Source: Glandiceps talaboti (Eukaryota; Hemichordata; Enteropneusta; Spengelidae). From it: a DNA stretch of 64,000 nucleotides. The stretch spans positions 21,001 to 85,000 of the forward strand of contig NC_135565.1 in assembly GCF_964340395.1 (NCBI RefSeq). The letters run 5' to 3'. The notes under the pieces are model-generated. The model was not told the DNA's origin. It was given only the letters and a program-made list of their open reading frames with translations, and searched no databases. The translations under genes and the position numbers were made by a program. Positions 1-10,585 of this stretch are shown in pieces (the stretch's first letter is position 1; every line of letters begins with the position of its first letter).

Positions 1-573
1 ACCATCATTTGTTATCTCTGTATCCATATTGTTTACATTTGAGTTGTACTTAGCAAATTTTATCTTCAAGGTTAATATTGCTTTTATTCCACCTTGATCT
101 TCTAAATTTTGTTTTAAAATTTGTTTTATTAAATATTTATTTTCATTTAACTGTGAATGAGGTTCGTTCTCAGTAATAACAATTTCATACGACTTCACAT
201 ATCCTCTAAAAGCTCTCTCAAGTTCATGATATTTAGGTGGTATTAGAACACCACAAACATGACGATAGCCTCTATTAATAAGAGTTTGATATGTATCATT
301 ACCTATTTTAATCATACGTTTGGTAATAGGATTAATGATATATTGTTCCGTTAATGGTCGAGGAAGGTTATCAGGTACCGACCAATCTAAGATATTCTTA
401 GGCAAAGGTTGTAGATTACCATTCCGTATAAGCTTATTATATACACGTCCACCAACTGTTATCATTCGCTTAGTGAGTGGGTTCAAAATCTTTGTCATAT
501 AAACCTTAGGTAAATGTTGTAGATTACCATTCTGTATAAGCTTATTGTATACATGTCCACCAACTGTTATCAT
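1..573 (-). CDS. Partial ORF with repeated NP-x-TKR domain, viral/Polinton-like
   Basis: The minus strand is open from a Met at 573 to the window edge (191 codons, no stop), so the protein continues outside the window. The N-terminal part carries copies of a ~25-residue module of the form NP-x-TKRMI-x-x-G-x-x-x-Y-x-x-LI-x-x-G (copies near 571-510, 498-425 and 345-270). This resembles the '2-cysteine adaptor' modules of large DNA viruses, but the flanking cysteines are missing. The C-terminal part reads like the lysine-rich segment ahead of type-B polymerases in Polinton/Maverick-like elements; that is inference from memory of the family. A further module upstream (606-574) is cut off by an in-frame TGA at 576-574, where the next copy has CGA. 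The downstream Met is therefore the first usable start, and the locus looks decayed. A zinc-finger ORF lies just upstream on the same strand. I am sure of the open frame and the repeats, and unsure of the function. Confidence 0.5.
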   Translation of the reverse strand, partial: MITVGGHVYNKLIQNGNLQHLPKVYMTKILNPLTKRMITVGGRVYNKLIRNGNLQPLPKNILDWSVPDNLPRPLTEQYIINPITKRMIKIGNDTYQTLINRGYRHVCGVLIPPKYHELERAFRGYVKSYEIVITENEPHSQLNENKYLIKQILKQNLEDQGGIKAILTLKIKFAKYNSNVNNMDTEITNDG

Positions 574-669
574 TCACTTAGTGCGTGGGTTCAAAATCTT
601 TGTCATATTGTATAATGAAAATTTTGAATATTCATATATAAATTTATTAGTTCAATTGATTTTTTCTTC

Positions 670-1089
670 TTAACTTGTAAAACTTGTAAACCTTGTAAAC
701 TTGTTAAACTTACAACTTTTCTTTTTATGTATATATAACGAAGGATAACTACCTAATTCTTTACCACATTCACAAATATAATCTCTCTTAAGTTGTTTAA
801 CGCAAGGTGTACTTCTCTTTAAATGTATCTTTAAATGACATTTGTATTTATATGCAAATCCACATTTATCACAAGTAAACTCAGGAAAAACACGTTCGCA
901 TGTTAGACATTCATCAGGATATTCACATTTACTAGTCTCACAGGAGTGTTTCATATTTATATGTTTGATAAAATTATGTTTATGAATAAAATGTTTATTG
1001 CATTTGTCACATTTGAATTCTGGTGCCGACCTATCACAAGTGGGGCAATTCTCTCATATTGTAATGTATCTCTGTATATTAGGATCCAT
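670..1089 (-). pseudogene. Broken zinc-finger gene of the same mobile/viral-like block
   Basis: Reading from an ATG at 1089, the frame meets a premature TGA at 1056-1054 (codon 12) and then stays open to a stop at 670. Past the stop the protein has three zinc-finger-like modules: C-x2-C-x12-H-x4-H, then C-x2-C-x12-H-x6-C ending in STPC, then C-x-C-x12-H-x4-C. The Cys-ending variants are typical of zinc fingers in large DNA viruses and related elements; that link is inference. A shorter intact ORF begins at an internal Met (954). The last residues (FTRFTSFTS) come from a short direct repeat, ACTTGTAA, near 674-710. The gene lies about 60 bp upstream of the partial NP-x-TKR ORF on the same strand, so the two were probably neighbours in one element. 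Confidence 0.55.
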
Positions 1090-1552
1090 TAATATTCATA
1101 TATACCATCTCTTTGTATCTGTCTAAATAGGCGCATTGACCTTGGTAACCTTGGTAACCTGACCTTGAAACAGTATGTAACAAGTTGTAAACAGTTGTAA
1201 CAAGTTAAACCGTTGTAAAGTGCATTAACCTAGTCAACTGACCTTGGTAACCTTGGTAACCTGAGTGACCTTGTAACCTAGACATTCCAGTGGTTGCCTG
1301 CATCACTGAGTCATTGACAATGTTCAATTAGACAGATACAATGACTACTATATGGGTCATGGCAGCGTGACAGGGGAAGTCAAGCATAGCAGTGAGGCTA
1401 CTAAGGTTTTAATTTACTTATATTAAGTTTAAACAGACATTGTCAATTTTACTATAGCAGCAAGACTTAATTTACTTATAATGAGTTTAAAACAGAATAT
1501 GTCATTTTTTAGTCAATTTTTACTTATAAGGTTTAATTTACCTTATAACAGG

Positions 1553-1553
<1 letters not shown>
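1090..1553. repeat. Short degenerate direct repeats, no gene
   Basis: From about 1,128 to 1,275 the motif CCTTGGTAA recurs several times, twice as an adjacent pair, mixed with TGTAACAAGTTGTAA-type repeats. From about 1,400 to 1,550 a second degenerate repeat built on TTAATTTACTTATA occurs about three times. No reading frame of interest. Confidence 0.5.

Positions 1554-1608
<55 letters not shown>
1554..1608. repeat. (TA)n microsatellite
   Basis: About 27 uninterrupted TA dinucleotides. Confidence 0.97.
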
Positions 1609-1616
<8 letters not shown>

Positions 1617-1971
1617 AAATTTGATTTAATACAGATATAAGACTTAATTTACCTTATAACAGGTGAAAAATGAGACTGCCCCAAAACCCCCATATTCTAT
1701 ACTACTTATAAAACTAAAAAGATTACAAATTTATTTAGAAAACATGCATAAATACTGGCTAAGATCATAATTATAAATTCTTACAGTTTCAACAATGACG
1801 GAATGCTAAATCATTGTCTGTCAATTTGAAATACACAAGCCTATTGAAATAGGAGCGAGTGAAAGACTGTGTGAAAAAAACCCTGTAGGTGTCAAAGTTA
1901 GATGATAATTCAAAGACCTGGCATTGTGATAGCCTAGTTGAGATGTATTGAAATGAACGAACATTTTCTAA

Positions 1972-2090
1972 GACTGTCCCCAGCCTTGAGATACTTATAA
2001 TACGATATAAGACTAGCACAATAACATAATTTGGGACAGTCCCCAGCCAGGAGATACTTACAATACGATATTAGACTAGTACAAAACCAT
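1972..2090. repeat. Two-copy 63-bp tandem duplication
   Basis: The block starting GACTGTCCCCAGCC at 1972 recurs 63 bp later at 2035 as GACAGTCCCCAGCC. Both are followed by GATACTTA, AATACGATAT and AGACTAG at matching offsets. Confidence 0.75.
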
Positions 2091-2768
2091 GTTCTGAACA
2101 TGCTGAAGAGAACTATACCATGGCCAGGCATGTCTTACAGTGTGAGTTTTTTGACGTGGGAGAGTGACGTGTTGAGTGTCCATTTGAATCTGTGCAGCTG
2201 TGTTTGGCATGTACTAGTAATTTTCACTAATCAATTTTTCACTATTAATATCGTACTTTTGTCAAAAATGTCACACAAATCTTTAATCACCTATGAAAAC
2301 TACGTCATTTCCAGGCAAAAAGTCGGAAACTTTGGAAACCTATTTACATACACTTTAAACTTTATGATTTTGCTAGCTGCAAATTTTAATTCTGTTTTTA
2401 TCTACAATACTTTTCCATTTTATTTTCTTACAGGGTTTGCAAAGTTCTATTAACAACGCTGGTCAATCTAATATTTTTCAACAATTAGTTCTATGGTTTT
2501 CTCATTAAAAAAAATAGTCAATTCCCTCGCTTTAATACTCAAAATTCACTACTGGTATGCAAGTACGCAAATAAATTTATTTTCTCATCATAATGGCAAC
2601 AAATACTCCTACTCTGCAGCCTATTGAAAGATATTGTTCTAGTACATGTAACATGTGAAGTACTAGTAACATGTCAGCCAAATTTGAAAAAGTTATCTGA
2701 AACATCGAAAATATAGTACTATTTCCTCTTGAAAATAACAGAAAAGAACATTACATTTACACACCGGT

Positions 2769-2808
<40 letters not shown>
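2769..2808. repeat. (GACA)n microsatellite
   Basis: About ten perfect tandem GACA/CAGA units. Confidence 0.97.
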
Positions 2809-5200
2809 CTTTTCCATTTCTATAGCACTAATGACCCTAAGAAGTTCAGTTGTTCTAATTCTAAAAATGAGTTACATATTGTGCAGCATGATACTTACCC
2901 TTCTGTTTTCTTCTTTTCAAAAAAAAGTTTACTATCTTCATAAGAAACATCTGTGTAGACATAAATAAATAAATGATTAAAAGTGTTACACATGTCGCCT
3001 TGTCACATCGCTTGTCAAACGAGTTTACTTTCAAACTTGGGTCAAATCACTCTCTCTCTCTCTCCCGATCAAGAAAACATTTGGTTGTTGTCCTTTTCTT
3101 ATGACAGCCATTTAAAAAACAAGATTCCATCTATTTTGTAAATTTTGAGCGAAAAACCGGCCGAAATTTACAACATAAGTGTCAAATATGCGTCAGAAAA
3201 TCGCCGAAAAATCATCATTCCTTTCAATAATTCCAAAATTGATAAAAATATCACGGAGGAAATGTCAGTCGAGATTTTCGCGTTTATTGTATCTAAAACT
3301 TGTGAAAGTTACAGCGAGTTGAAAGGACCCAAAACACGCACGGCTGGTGAACACTTTCGTTTCTGTGTCTTCCTATCAGATGTATAGCCATTATAGATTG
3401 GAAGAACAGTTTACATGTGATGTCAGTATATCCACATCCACTATTTCTCGTGAGACTTCACAATTTTTACTATTATATTTTTTTTCTCGAAAACGTAAAT
3501 GTTTAGAGTCAGCAGTGGTAAACCTCAGAACACTAAAAATTAGTGGTCTGATAGTAAAAGGAACCAAACAATTATTTGTTTGGCCTAATCGTGATGAGAT
3601 TCATGAATATGCAAATATATGTCATTACCGCCACTGAGTATTTTCCGAATACCTCCGACAGATGTACGTATGTTTTACTTGTCGAACTCATGACGAATTC
3701 GAAGTCGCTATCACATTTCCAAAACAAATTATAAATGAACATACCTAATATTCACGTCAATTCTAGTCAGTGTTGTGGTGAAAAAGAGTCAACGGTGATC
3801 AAATGAACTAGATAACTAATTTTAGGGCATTTTGTTTAATCTCATCATGGTAGTATAACATACTTCCATGATTTCATGTAAATTGTGACAGCCAAAAACG
3901 TGTCTCGTGGTCTGAGCCAACACGAAACTTTTTTTTGTAAAAAACATGAAAAAGCAAGGTATTTTTTTCGCATTTGGTGACTTGGCGAATGTATCGAGTA
4001 GTATGAGAAACCCCACACACGTCTATTTTTGTATATATAAAAGTTATTTTATCACAAGCAAGAAAAGTTACCTTGTCGTTCTGCAGCTCAGTACAATCAC
4101 TCTCTGGAACGAATGTCTTTCGACTGGAAGGTGTTAATGTTGTCACGTGATTATTACCAATACTCTACAAAAGTTATTTCATTGACATGTTAATGAGGGT
4201 GACACTGAGCACGCAATTGGGATGTTGAATCACACATGGACCATATCTGTTTACTAATTGTTGTTTTTGTTATTGTTTTTATGTTCTCTCTTTACAGTTC
4301 TGAAATTAGTTTTTTGTTTGGTTACATTTTTTTCGCTCTTTAAAAATATATTTCCCCTACGAGGTGCCATGTACAATGAATATACACTTTGGGACAGCGT
4401 GTCTGCCCGACATCTTCGAGAAGTGCAAAGAGCAGGATACATGTGTTGCATACATAAGCGATTTTCTCATATATCTAACGTTCAACCGCGCTTCAAGGCT
4501 GTCTTGTACAAAAATGTGCTTACCGTGGGAGGGGTGTCATAGAGTAGTTCAAGGTCAAACTTCCAATCGATCGATCAATCGATCGTTCAATCAATTACAT
4601 GCTCGATGAGCCCTGTGTGCTCGTAAACTCTGTTTAATCTCTCTAATGTAGGGAGTCTTTTAGCGCTACTCTTATAAAAATAAAAATACGGACAAACTCA
4701 GGGGGCGTCATACATCCCAAGACTGTATCTTGCCGCGCCATACTGTGTGACAGATTCGTTCCATTGCATAAAAAGTGACCCCCCCCCCAAAAAAAAATGA
4801 ATGAAAAATGATCACTCTGCAGCCAAATAACAACAGTCTCCCAAGCCCCGTAATACAGCACGTGTCCAGTCCATAGATGCAAAGTTTTACATGTCGCAAC
4901 TTGAATAAATAAAATGTAATTTGTAAAGACAAACGTTGACAACCATATTAAATGTAACCGTTAGTGGCCATTGTGCACAATGGAAACAGACTATTTCATC
5001 GACTAGTTAGCAATTCGTACGAGGTTGTTTATTGGAAGTTTATTAATTTAGTTTTTTGAATGCTTTTAACGATACATCTTATAATATTGATGAGCTGGAG
5101 TGCCCCTCTATCATAGTCTATCAAGTTGTGACTGCGTTCGACGAAGTTTGTTTTGTTTTTTAGTGGAGAAAAGTAAATACACACAACAAACTTATTCAAC

Positions 5201-5388
5201 ATGTCGGCAAAGGAGCGCTTGAACACGATAGTTCGTCATATTAATTCACCCACGGGAGAGAGCAGTAACGCATGCAGTCGAAATGTACCATCCCATTTAT
5301 CAAGTGAAGATGGAAGTATCGATTCCCGTCTGGTTATGTCCCAATGCGCTGCAGATCAACAAAAAACTGGGCGTATTCCCAAGAGGAG
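5201..5388 (+). CDS. AGPS: Probable first coding exon of alkylglycerone-phosphate synthase (AGPS), PTS2-bearing
   Basis: AGPS makes the ether bond of plasmalogens inside peroxisomes (acyl-DHAP plus fatty alcohol gives alkyl-DHAP). The 62 codons start at ATG 5201. Residues 6-14, RLNTIVRHI, fit the N-terminal peroxisomal signal PTS2 ([RK][LVI]-x5-[HQ][LA]) except for Ile at the last position. A low-complexity stretch follows, then TGRIPKRR at the end. In animal AGPS the mature protein opens with a closely similar IPKKR segment just before the conserved QEVMKWNGWG motif. The exon ends in AAGAGGAG followed by GTAAGTGT, a strong donor, leaving a split codon AG|N (phase 2) that fits Arg. I could not find exon 2 downstream. 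An unrelated gene begins 505 bp away on the same strand, so this may be a stranded exon, a nested gene or an assembly join. An alternative is another PTS2 protein such as thiolase or phytanoyl-CoA hydroxylase, but the IPKRR ending favours AGPS. Confidence 0.6.
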
Positions 5389-5892
5389 GTAAGTGTACAC
5401 TCGTACGCGTGCAATATCACTTCACGTCCATCTCTCTTTTTATCTCGAGATGTACGTGCATGTTTGGCAGGGCGGATTGAATGTTTTGAACAACACGTGT
5501 AGTAATGACACACAGAATGACTGAAGGGGGTTTATTTTTTGATTAATAATACATAATTTCGTAGTAGCCTATCTGACCTTTGACCTCATAAAGTGATGTG
5601 ATCTACCGGTGGCGCGAGGTCACTGCACCGACTGGCATCCAGACATGTACTACACGAGCACCGGACATATGCGTTGCGAGTACCATGAGCAACTCCTGTG
5701 TCTGCTACAGTCAAGAGCGTCACCAGTTCTGCCATGCGCTGTCGTGTGCAAATAAGGTCAAACCCCACTGCGTAATCTTCCTATGTCGACTAACTGACAG
5801 TTATATATTATGCGTACCACACTGCACCCACTGTAGGAGCTTGCGACATGGCCAGTGGCATGCCCCGCACTACCAGCATATGAAGTGATAAT
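5389..5892 (+). promoter_or_regulatory. Interval between the AGPS-like exon and the DUF885 gene; probable promoter/5' leader
   Basis: 504 bp with no recognisable coding sequence. A 96-codon ORF at 5598-5888 has no known domain, is Cys/His-rich by composition only, and is in a different frame from the gene that follows. The interval begins with the donor GTAAGTGT. By position it should carry the promoter and 5' UTR of the DUF885 gene, but I see no clear TATA or initiator element. Confidence 0.3.
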
Positions 5893-6042
5893 ATGGCGGG
5901 GCTATCAGCTGTACGAAAGCTGACTGACAATTACTGGACATGGCGACTTCAACAATGCCCGGAGTTTGCAACGGTAATTGGCTGCCATGACTACGATGAC
6001 CAACTTGATTTACATTCGATCGAAGTATTTCAGAGTCGCAAG
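5893..6042 (+). CDS. DUF885-family protein, exon 1
   Basis: First 50 codons of a gene that runs to the right edge of the window. The N-terminus reads VRKLTDNYWTWRLQQCPEFA, then T-x-IG followed by HDYDDQLD. This is the signature opening of DUF885 proteins (PF05960): a DYW-x-W-x-L-x-x-x-PE-x-A-x-x-x-G-x-HDYDD-x-L arrangement. DUF885 proteins are large and mostly uncharacterised. They usually carry a metallopeptidase-like HE-x-x-PGHH motif near the C-terminus, which is not in this window, so a metal-dependent peptidase role is family inference. There is no signal peptide or membrane segment, so the protein is probably cytosolic. The exon ends at CGCAAG followed by donor GTTAGTGA (phase 0). It is followed by a 19.7-kb intron packed with transposons. 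Exons 2-4 join in frame: 150+131+130+69 = 480 nt. Confidence 0.8.
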
Positions 6043-6202
6043 GTTAGTGAGTATTCGTGCAATATTTATACAAAAATGACCTATCTGTTTGAATTTGCAT
6101 TGTATTGCTGATAGTCTGGTAAAGTTGACTCACCAACCGGGTTACCCTCAGATTTAATGCTTGAAATATTTATGGTCAAAATTTGGTATAAATTACATCT
6201 AA

Positions 6203-8988
6203 GGGAGCGATCAGTTTTTACGGCCGGGGGGGGGGGAGACGGCAAATCAGAGGGGGGGGGGGGTCACCTTAATTTGGGACTCAAAGAAGGGGGGGGGGTC
6301 ATCATTTTTACGAATTGAATAAAGGGGGGGGGCGGTCACCTTGTTTTCAACTAAACAAAATCATGAGCCACGCTCCTGTCCATACATTTAATATCATAAC
6401 TAGGCCAAAGCCTAGCCCCTAAGCTTGCACAGCTGGGTAAATTCATTTGTGAGCAGCTGCCTCACGATGATATCATAGATAGCGCTCTCGGCGTGGAGAT
6501 TGCACATCGTACATAGAACGTGCATGTGTAGTCATTGCACCGCAATGCATCCTTGGGTGAAACCACCAAAAAACATCACATAGTATATAGGATGCGCATG
6601 CGTACTAGTCATTGAGTCGCTATGCTGCCGCTTGCGGGCGCTGTGCGAGCTATTAAACAAAAAAATGTATGTGCATAAAATAAACCATAAACAAATAGCT
6701 ATAAATATACATTCAAATATAACATAAACTCTCTCTTGATACATCCAATACATATGGCATGGCGTCACAACACTGCACCATGGCCACCTTTAAGCAACAG
6801 TTATTTGTTGGAAATGACTTCTCGCTATTGCACGCCACGAGTTGCATTGTGTCATCTTGTGGTAGTAAAACGTACATGTGTAGCTGTACATGTAACACAT
6901 AAGAAATGAAATACCTTAAGATTTACTGGCTTTAAAATCTGTTCCTCCATTGACCTGAACATGTGGAATTGTGCACAAACATAACCAATTTAGGACACAT
7001 TGAAATAATATGTGGCAAACACTGTGACTGCAAGTGCCTGACCCAGCCTGTGTCTAGATATTGAATATTCAATGTCCATGTATATAGTTAGTCTAGTTCC
7101 TATATATGTTTGTACATCTAATGTATGATAACTACAATCATCTCCATTAGAAGTCCCAAATTGATTTATGGTTGAGATCAATAGTTCAATGTAGGGTAAA
7201 AACTAAATTCTTTTATTGTAGGGTGGGGGTGAGAGGAGGGCTTTTATAATGAAATCTGTGTTGTACTCCAATACAAACATTTCTAAAAATGTCAGATTGA
7301 AAAATGGGAAAAAATTTGTTATGCATGGCACTAAAATACATTTATTGTGCATATAAAAGAGCTATTTTTCCTCACTACATACTGGCTTTGTATTCAGAGC
7401 ACTACATAATACTATATACTGATTTGAAATTGATTGTGCTGTGTACAACAATTTTACCAATTTAGTTAGAAGGGGATGGGGAAGGGGTTCTGAGGCCTTA
7501 CTAATAGAATAAGTTTTTTTACCTACTGATCTCACCCCTAATGTGTTGATTTATCATACATGTACAAACTATTGAACTGTTACTTGGCATAGCTATAGTA
7601 CGAACTACATGTTTTATCAAAAATTACTTTTCTGTGTTTGTGTTTCACTTCTTCTCTGATACCTGTGACCATCACCAAGTTTAATACATGTTACCAGGCT
7701 ACATGTGAAACCCCCTTTTGTCTTGCTATTGTTTTACACCATAAACTACCAAGAAAGAAATATATTCCAAGGTGAACACAGTATTAATCGAATTCTCAGA
7801 GAATATGTATTATGTGAATGACTGATAAACAAAGTTATAAACACAGACTTGTTTGATGATGATCTAGTAAAGGGCTACTTACTGTAGCCAGGACTTCTTT
7901 AGTACTGACACAGTGCAAAGTTAGGAGGAAAATTAGATTTTACATCTCCCCTGGAATATCTAGTATCCACATTGAGTGACTGTATACTGCGAGTAACATT
8001 TTGTCAGCAGATCATAATATTACATTTCCTTGGTATTAGAATGTATTTATTTTCAAGGCTATCATGTTGCCAGCAATATACTGGACAACACAGCCAATAG
8101 TAAGTGAATTGAATTAGTAATCTAGTTTAGAAACTGCTGTAGTACAGAAAACATTTTTATGACATTTTTTAATTTCTATTTTGAAACCAATGACATTTAT
8201 CACATTTCATTATTCAAAACCTTTCAAAAATATTTTCATTAAAGTTAGCAGTGTGGTCAATGAATGGGGGTGGGGGTGTCGTTTGAGTCAGTGCCATGAT
8301 TAAACTGAACAATTATGAACAGGACAAACAAGTGCCTTGAGGAGTGCAAACGAGTACATGTATGGAAAGCCGCAGTTGTGTTAAGTCTAAAGAAAACAAT
8401 CAACTATATGATGTGAACATATCTTTATATGATGTAAACAATTCATTATATGATGCAAGTACAATGTACATCATTATGTGTGACAGTTATTGACATGGGT
8501 TTACAAGTATATTAACTCCATTTATAATATTGTACTTGATAATTAGCTGAATTAATCAATATTAATAGTTCACTCAATCTAAGAGATATCCTAGAACTTT
8601 TGGTTACTAAAACATGAATATTTTGTATGTCTGTCAACAGACAATCACACTTCTTATAGGGTTCCTATCTAAAGAGCTTTATACATGTGAAACAATGGAT
8701 TTTGGTTAGCAATTTATCAGATACACTTAAAATTACTGAAAATGTAACATGTAAAATTAACTATGCAGTGTGCACTATTATGCTTTGAGAATAGAGTGTC
8801 TTTTGCAAGAACAAAAAGAGTGTTTTTTGTCAACAGATGGGGGGGGGGGTCATTGTGTTTTTTTATTTGTCAGAGGGGGGGGGGGTTGGATTATTTTGTG
8901 GATGAATTGCAGGGGGGTCACTATTTTTAAGTACAACATGAACAAAAAGTCACCGGCCCACCCCCTGCCGTAAAAACTGATCACTCCC
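6203..8988. mobile_element. 2,786-bp non-autonomous TIR transposon, PIF/Harbinger-like (family copy 1)
   Basis: The left end reads GGGAGCGATCAGTTTTTACG and continues into GGC and a G-run. The right end is its inverted complement (GGGAGTGATCAGTTTTTACG, then GGC and G/T-rich), giving about 28 bp of TIR with two mismatches. It is flanked on both sides by TAA (6200-6202 and 8989-8991), a 3-bp target duplication as made by PIF/Harbinger transposases (TWA). Inside each end lie several modules of a 7-13-nt G-run followed by GTCA and a T-rich stretch, all with G on the plus strand. The interior is AT-rich with only short ORFs and no transposase domain that I recognise, so it is presumably mobilised in trans. 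It lies in intron 1 of the DUF885 gene. Superfamily assignment rests only on TIR plus TSD. Confidence 0.75.
6735..7105 (-). repeat. Internal segment with an inverted copy at 20.26-20.67 kb
   Basis: Read on the minus strand, this segment closely matches 20,258-20,672 on the plus strand. Shared stretches include GGCAATACTG-like, ACACAGGCT, AGGTCAATGGAGG, CACAAGATGACACAAT and GGCGTGCAATA blocks in the same order. It lies inside the first TIR transposon and so is probably part of that family's body. Confidence 0.7.
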
Positions 8989-8991
8989 TAA

Positions 8992-9389
8992 TTAATATTA
9001 AATATAACGAATATTATATTTTCATATAAAGTTATTGTATTAAATAAATCAACATACCCAGGTATTACAAGAAAACTAAATATGTGGTGAGTTCTGCATG
9101 CTGCTATGGTGTGTATTAAAAGCAGTGCAGCTTAGGTGTGTATAGTCAGGGTGCCAAGGCCAAAAATTCAAAAAAAAATTGCCCGGCTTGAAGTACAAAA
9201 ATTGACATCATGTTTGGTTAGAATATATCTGGGCCTTCAGAAAACTGATGTTGCCCCTCTGGATTCTCTTGTGCAAACTCACAGGAGACTGTTTCCATGG
9301 TAACAGACATTATTTAGAAGGATGCTAAAACATTAAAAATGTCACATCTCGCGACCCAGAAATGATATAATCATGATTAAAGTATGTTT
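8992..9389. other. Unassigned intron 1 sequence
   Basis: About 400 bp between the TIR element and the tandem repeats. I see no gene or repeat. Confidence 0.4.
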
Positions 9390-10300
9390 ATATATATTTT
9401 AGGGGACAGGAAACTCAATGATTACATGACCTTTTCGATTCAAGGTTAGGGTCATAGTCAAAATTCAAGGTCAACTTAATTTGTTGCACTTTTATCGAAA
9501 CATTCATTGAAACGTTTCTGTATACTTCCATCAGATATGACTGGTAAAGCTGTAAATCAGTCAGAAAATGGCCAAACATACAATCTTTCAGAAAAACATA
9601 TAAAAAAAGTATATATGAAGTTGTTTTGTAGGAAAAAGCTGTTACCAAGACAACTGCTGTCAATATCCCCAGTTATACCAAAGTGTTAATATACTAACCT
9701 GAAAGTGCTATTGACATGATGTAAGTGTTTGTATTTAGGGTTTTGGGGAAAAGCAATTCACTGATTACATGATCCTTTCGATCCAAGGTCAAGGTCATTG
9801 TCAAACTTCAAAAGGTCATCTTAATTTTTTGTAATTATTAAAATACCGTCGGAATCTTTTATATAGCTAACATCAGACACGATCTTTACAGATGAAAATC
9901 GCTCAGAAAATAGCAAATTATATAGTCTTTCAGGAAAAATACAACAAAGGCATATGCTGAGCTGCTTTTATTACAAACTTCTGTTACTAAGACAACTGCT
10001 ATCAAGATCACCAAAATATGAAGGTACTGAATATCGTAGCATACCGAAGTGCTACAGATATGATGCAAGTGTCTATACCGGTATATTGGTTTTAAGGGAC
10101 GGGCAACACACTTATCACATGATCTTTTCGATCCAAGGTCAAGGTCATAGTCTATTTACAAGGTCACCTCAATTTTTCACTTTTATCGAAACACCCACAT
10201 AGGTTTTTTGCTATAAACTACTGAAGACATCAGATAGCAAATCGATAGCAAATTATATAGTCTGTCATAAATTTTGTAGCAAAAGCATATTCAGGGTCAG
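9390..10300. repeat. Three ~345-bp degenerate tandem repeats with AGGTCA-type direct repeats
   Basis: The block ACATGA(C/T)C(C/T)TTTCGAT(T/C)CAAGGT starts at about 9,424, 9,766 and 10,118, giving a period of roughly 340-352 bp. Each block is followed by a GTCA-T-rich stretch, CACTTTTATCGAAAC-like sequence, and a CAGA(T/C)A...AGCAAATTATATAGTCT block. Copies 2 and 3 contain CCAAGGTCAAGGTCA, i.e. adjacent AGGTCA half-sites; copy 1 is diverged at that point. The repeats stop just before the 3' end of the minus-strand LINE. Confidence 0.7.
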
Positions 10301-10377
10301 CTTACTATGGGGTAAGGGAATTGTCTAGAAAGGGGTTCTGAAAAGGAATGACGCCTGTACAACCAAGTACTATAAAG

Positions 10378-10380
<3 letters not shown>

Positions 10381-10434
<54 letters not shown>
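10381..10434. repeat. (TAA)n microsatellite, tail of the LINE
   Basis: About 18 AAT/TAA units. On the minus strand they follow GCAATAAAG, so they form the (ATT)n 3' tail of the LINE that ends here. Confidence 0.9.
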
Positions 10435-10435
<1 letters not shown>

Positions 10436-10585
10436 CTTTATTGCAACCTTATCTATCATTTTAGATATCAGTATAGTACAATAAAGTAAAAAAGAAAATG
10501 CTTATATTGACCATACACAAAAAACAGAGTAATTTCACAATGTGAAAATCAACATATACATGTAAATGTAATTGTCAAATGTATA

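Larger units (their letters stand above)
1609..5200. other. Unassigned intergenic sequence
   Basis: I recognise no gene here. Short ORFs exist on both strands (for example 2031-2453 and 3145-3637 on +), but they have no recognisable domain; one begins at TTG and they overlap in different frames. Visible structure: a 63-bp tandem duplication at 1972-2090, a (GACA)n tract at 2769-2808, a (TC)n tract at about 3,051-3,064, and a CGATCAATCGATCG-type short repeat at 4,566-4,600. The last few hundred bases should include the promoter and 5' leader of the AGPS-like exon at 5,201. Confidence 0.5.

Noticed and set aside
2031-2453. 140-codon plus ORF
   Set aside because: Begins in a 63-bp tandem duplication, hydrophobic AT-rich composition, no recognisable domain.
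3145-3637. Two overlapping plus ORFs as a gene
   Set aside because: The first starts at TTG, the frames overlap, and no domain or clear splice structure is seen.
5598-5888. 96-codon ORF just before the DUF885 start
   Set aside because: Different frame, no domain, more likely promoter or 5' leader.
6532-7181. Minus ORFs in the first TIR element as a transposase
   Set aside because: Under 80 codons each, no DDE or Myb-like motif.
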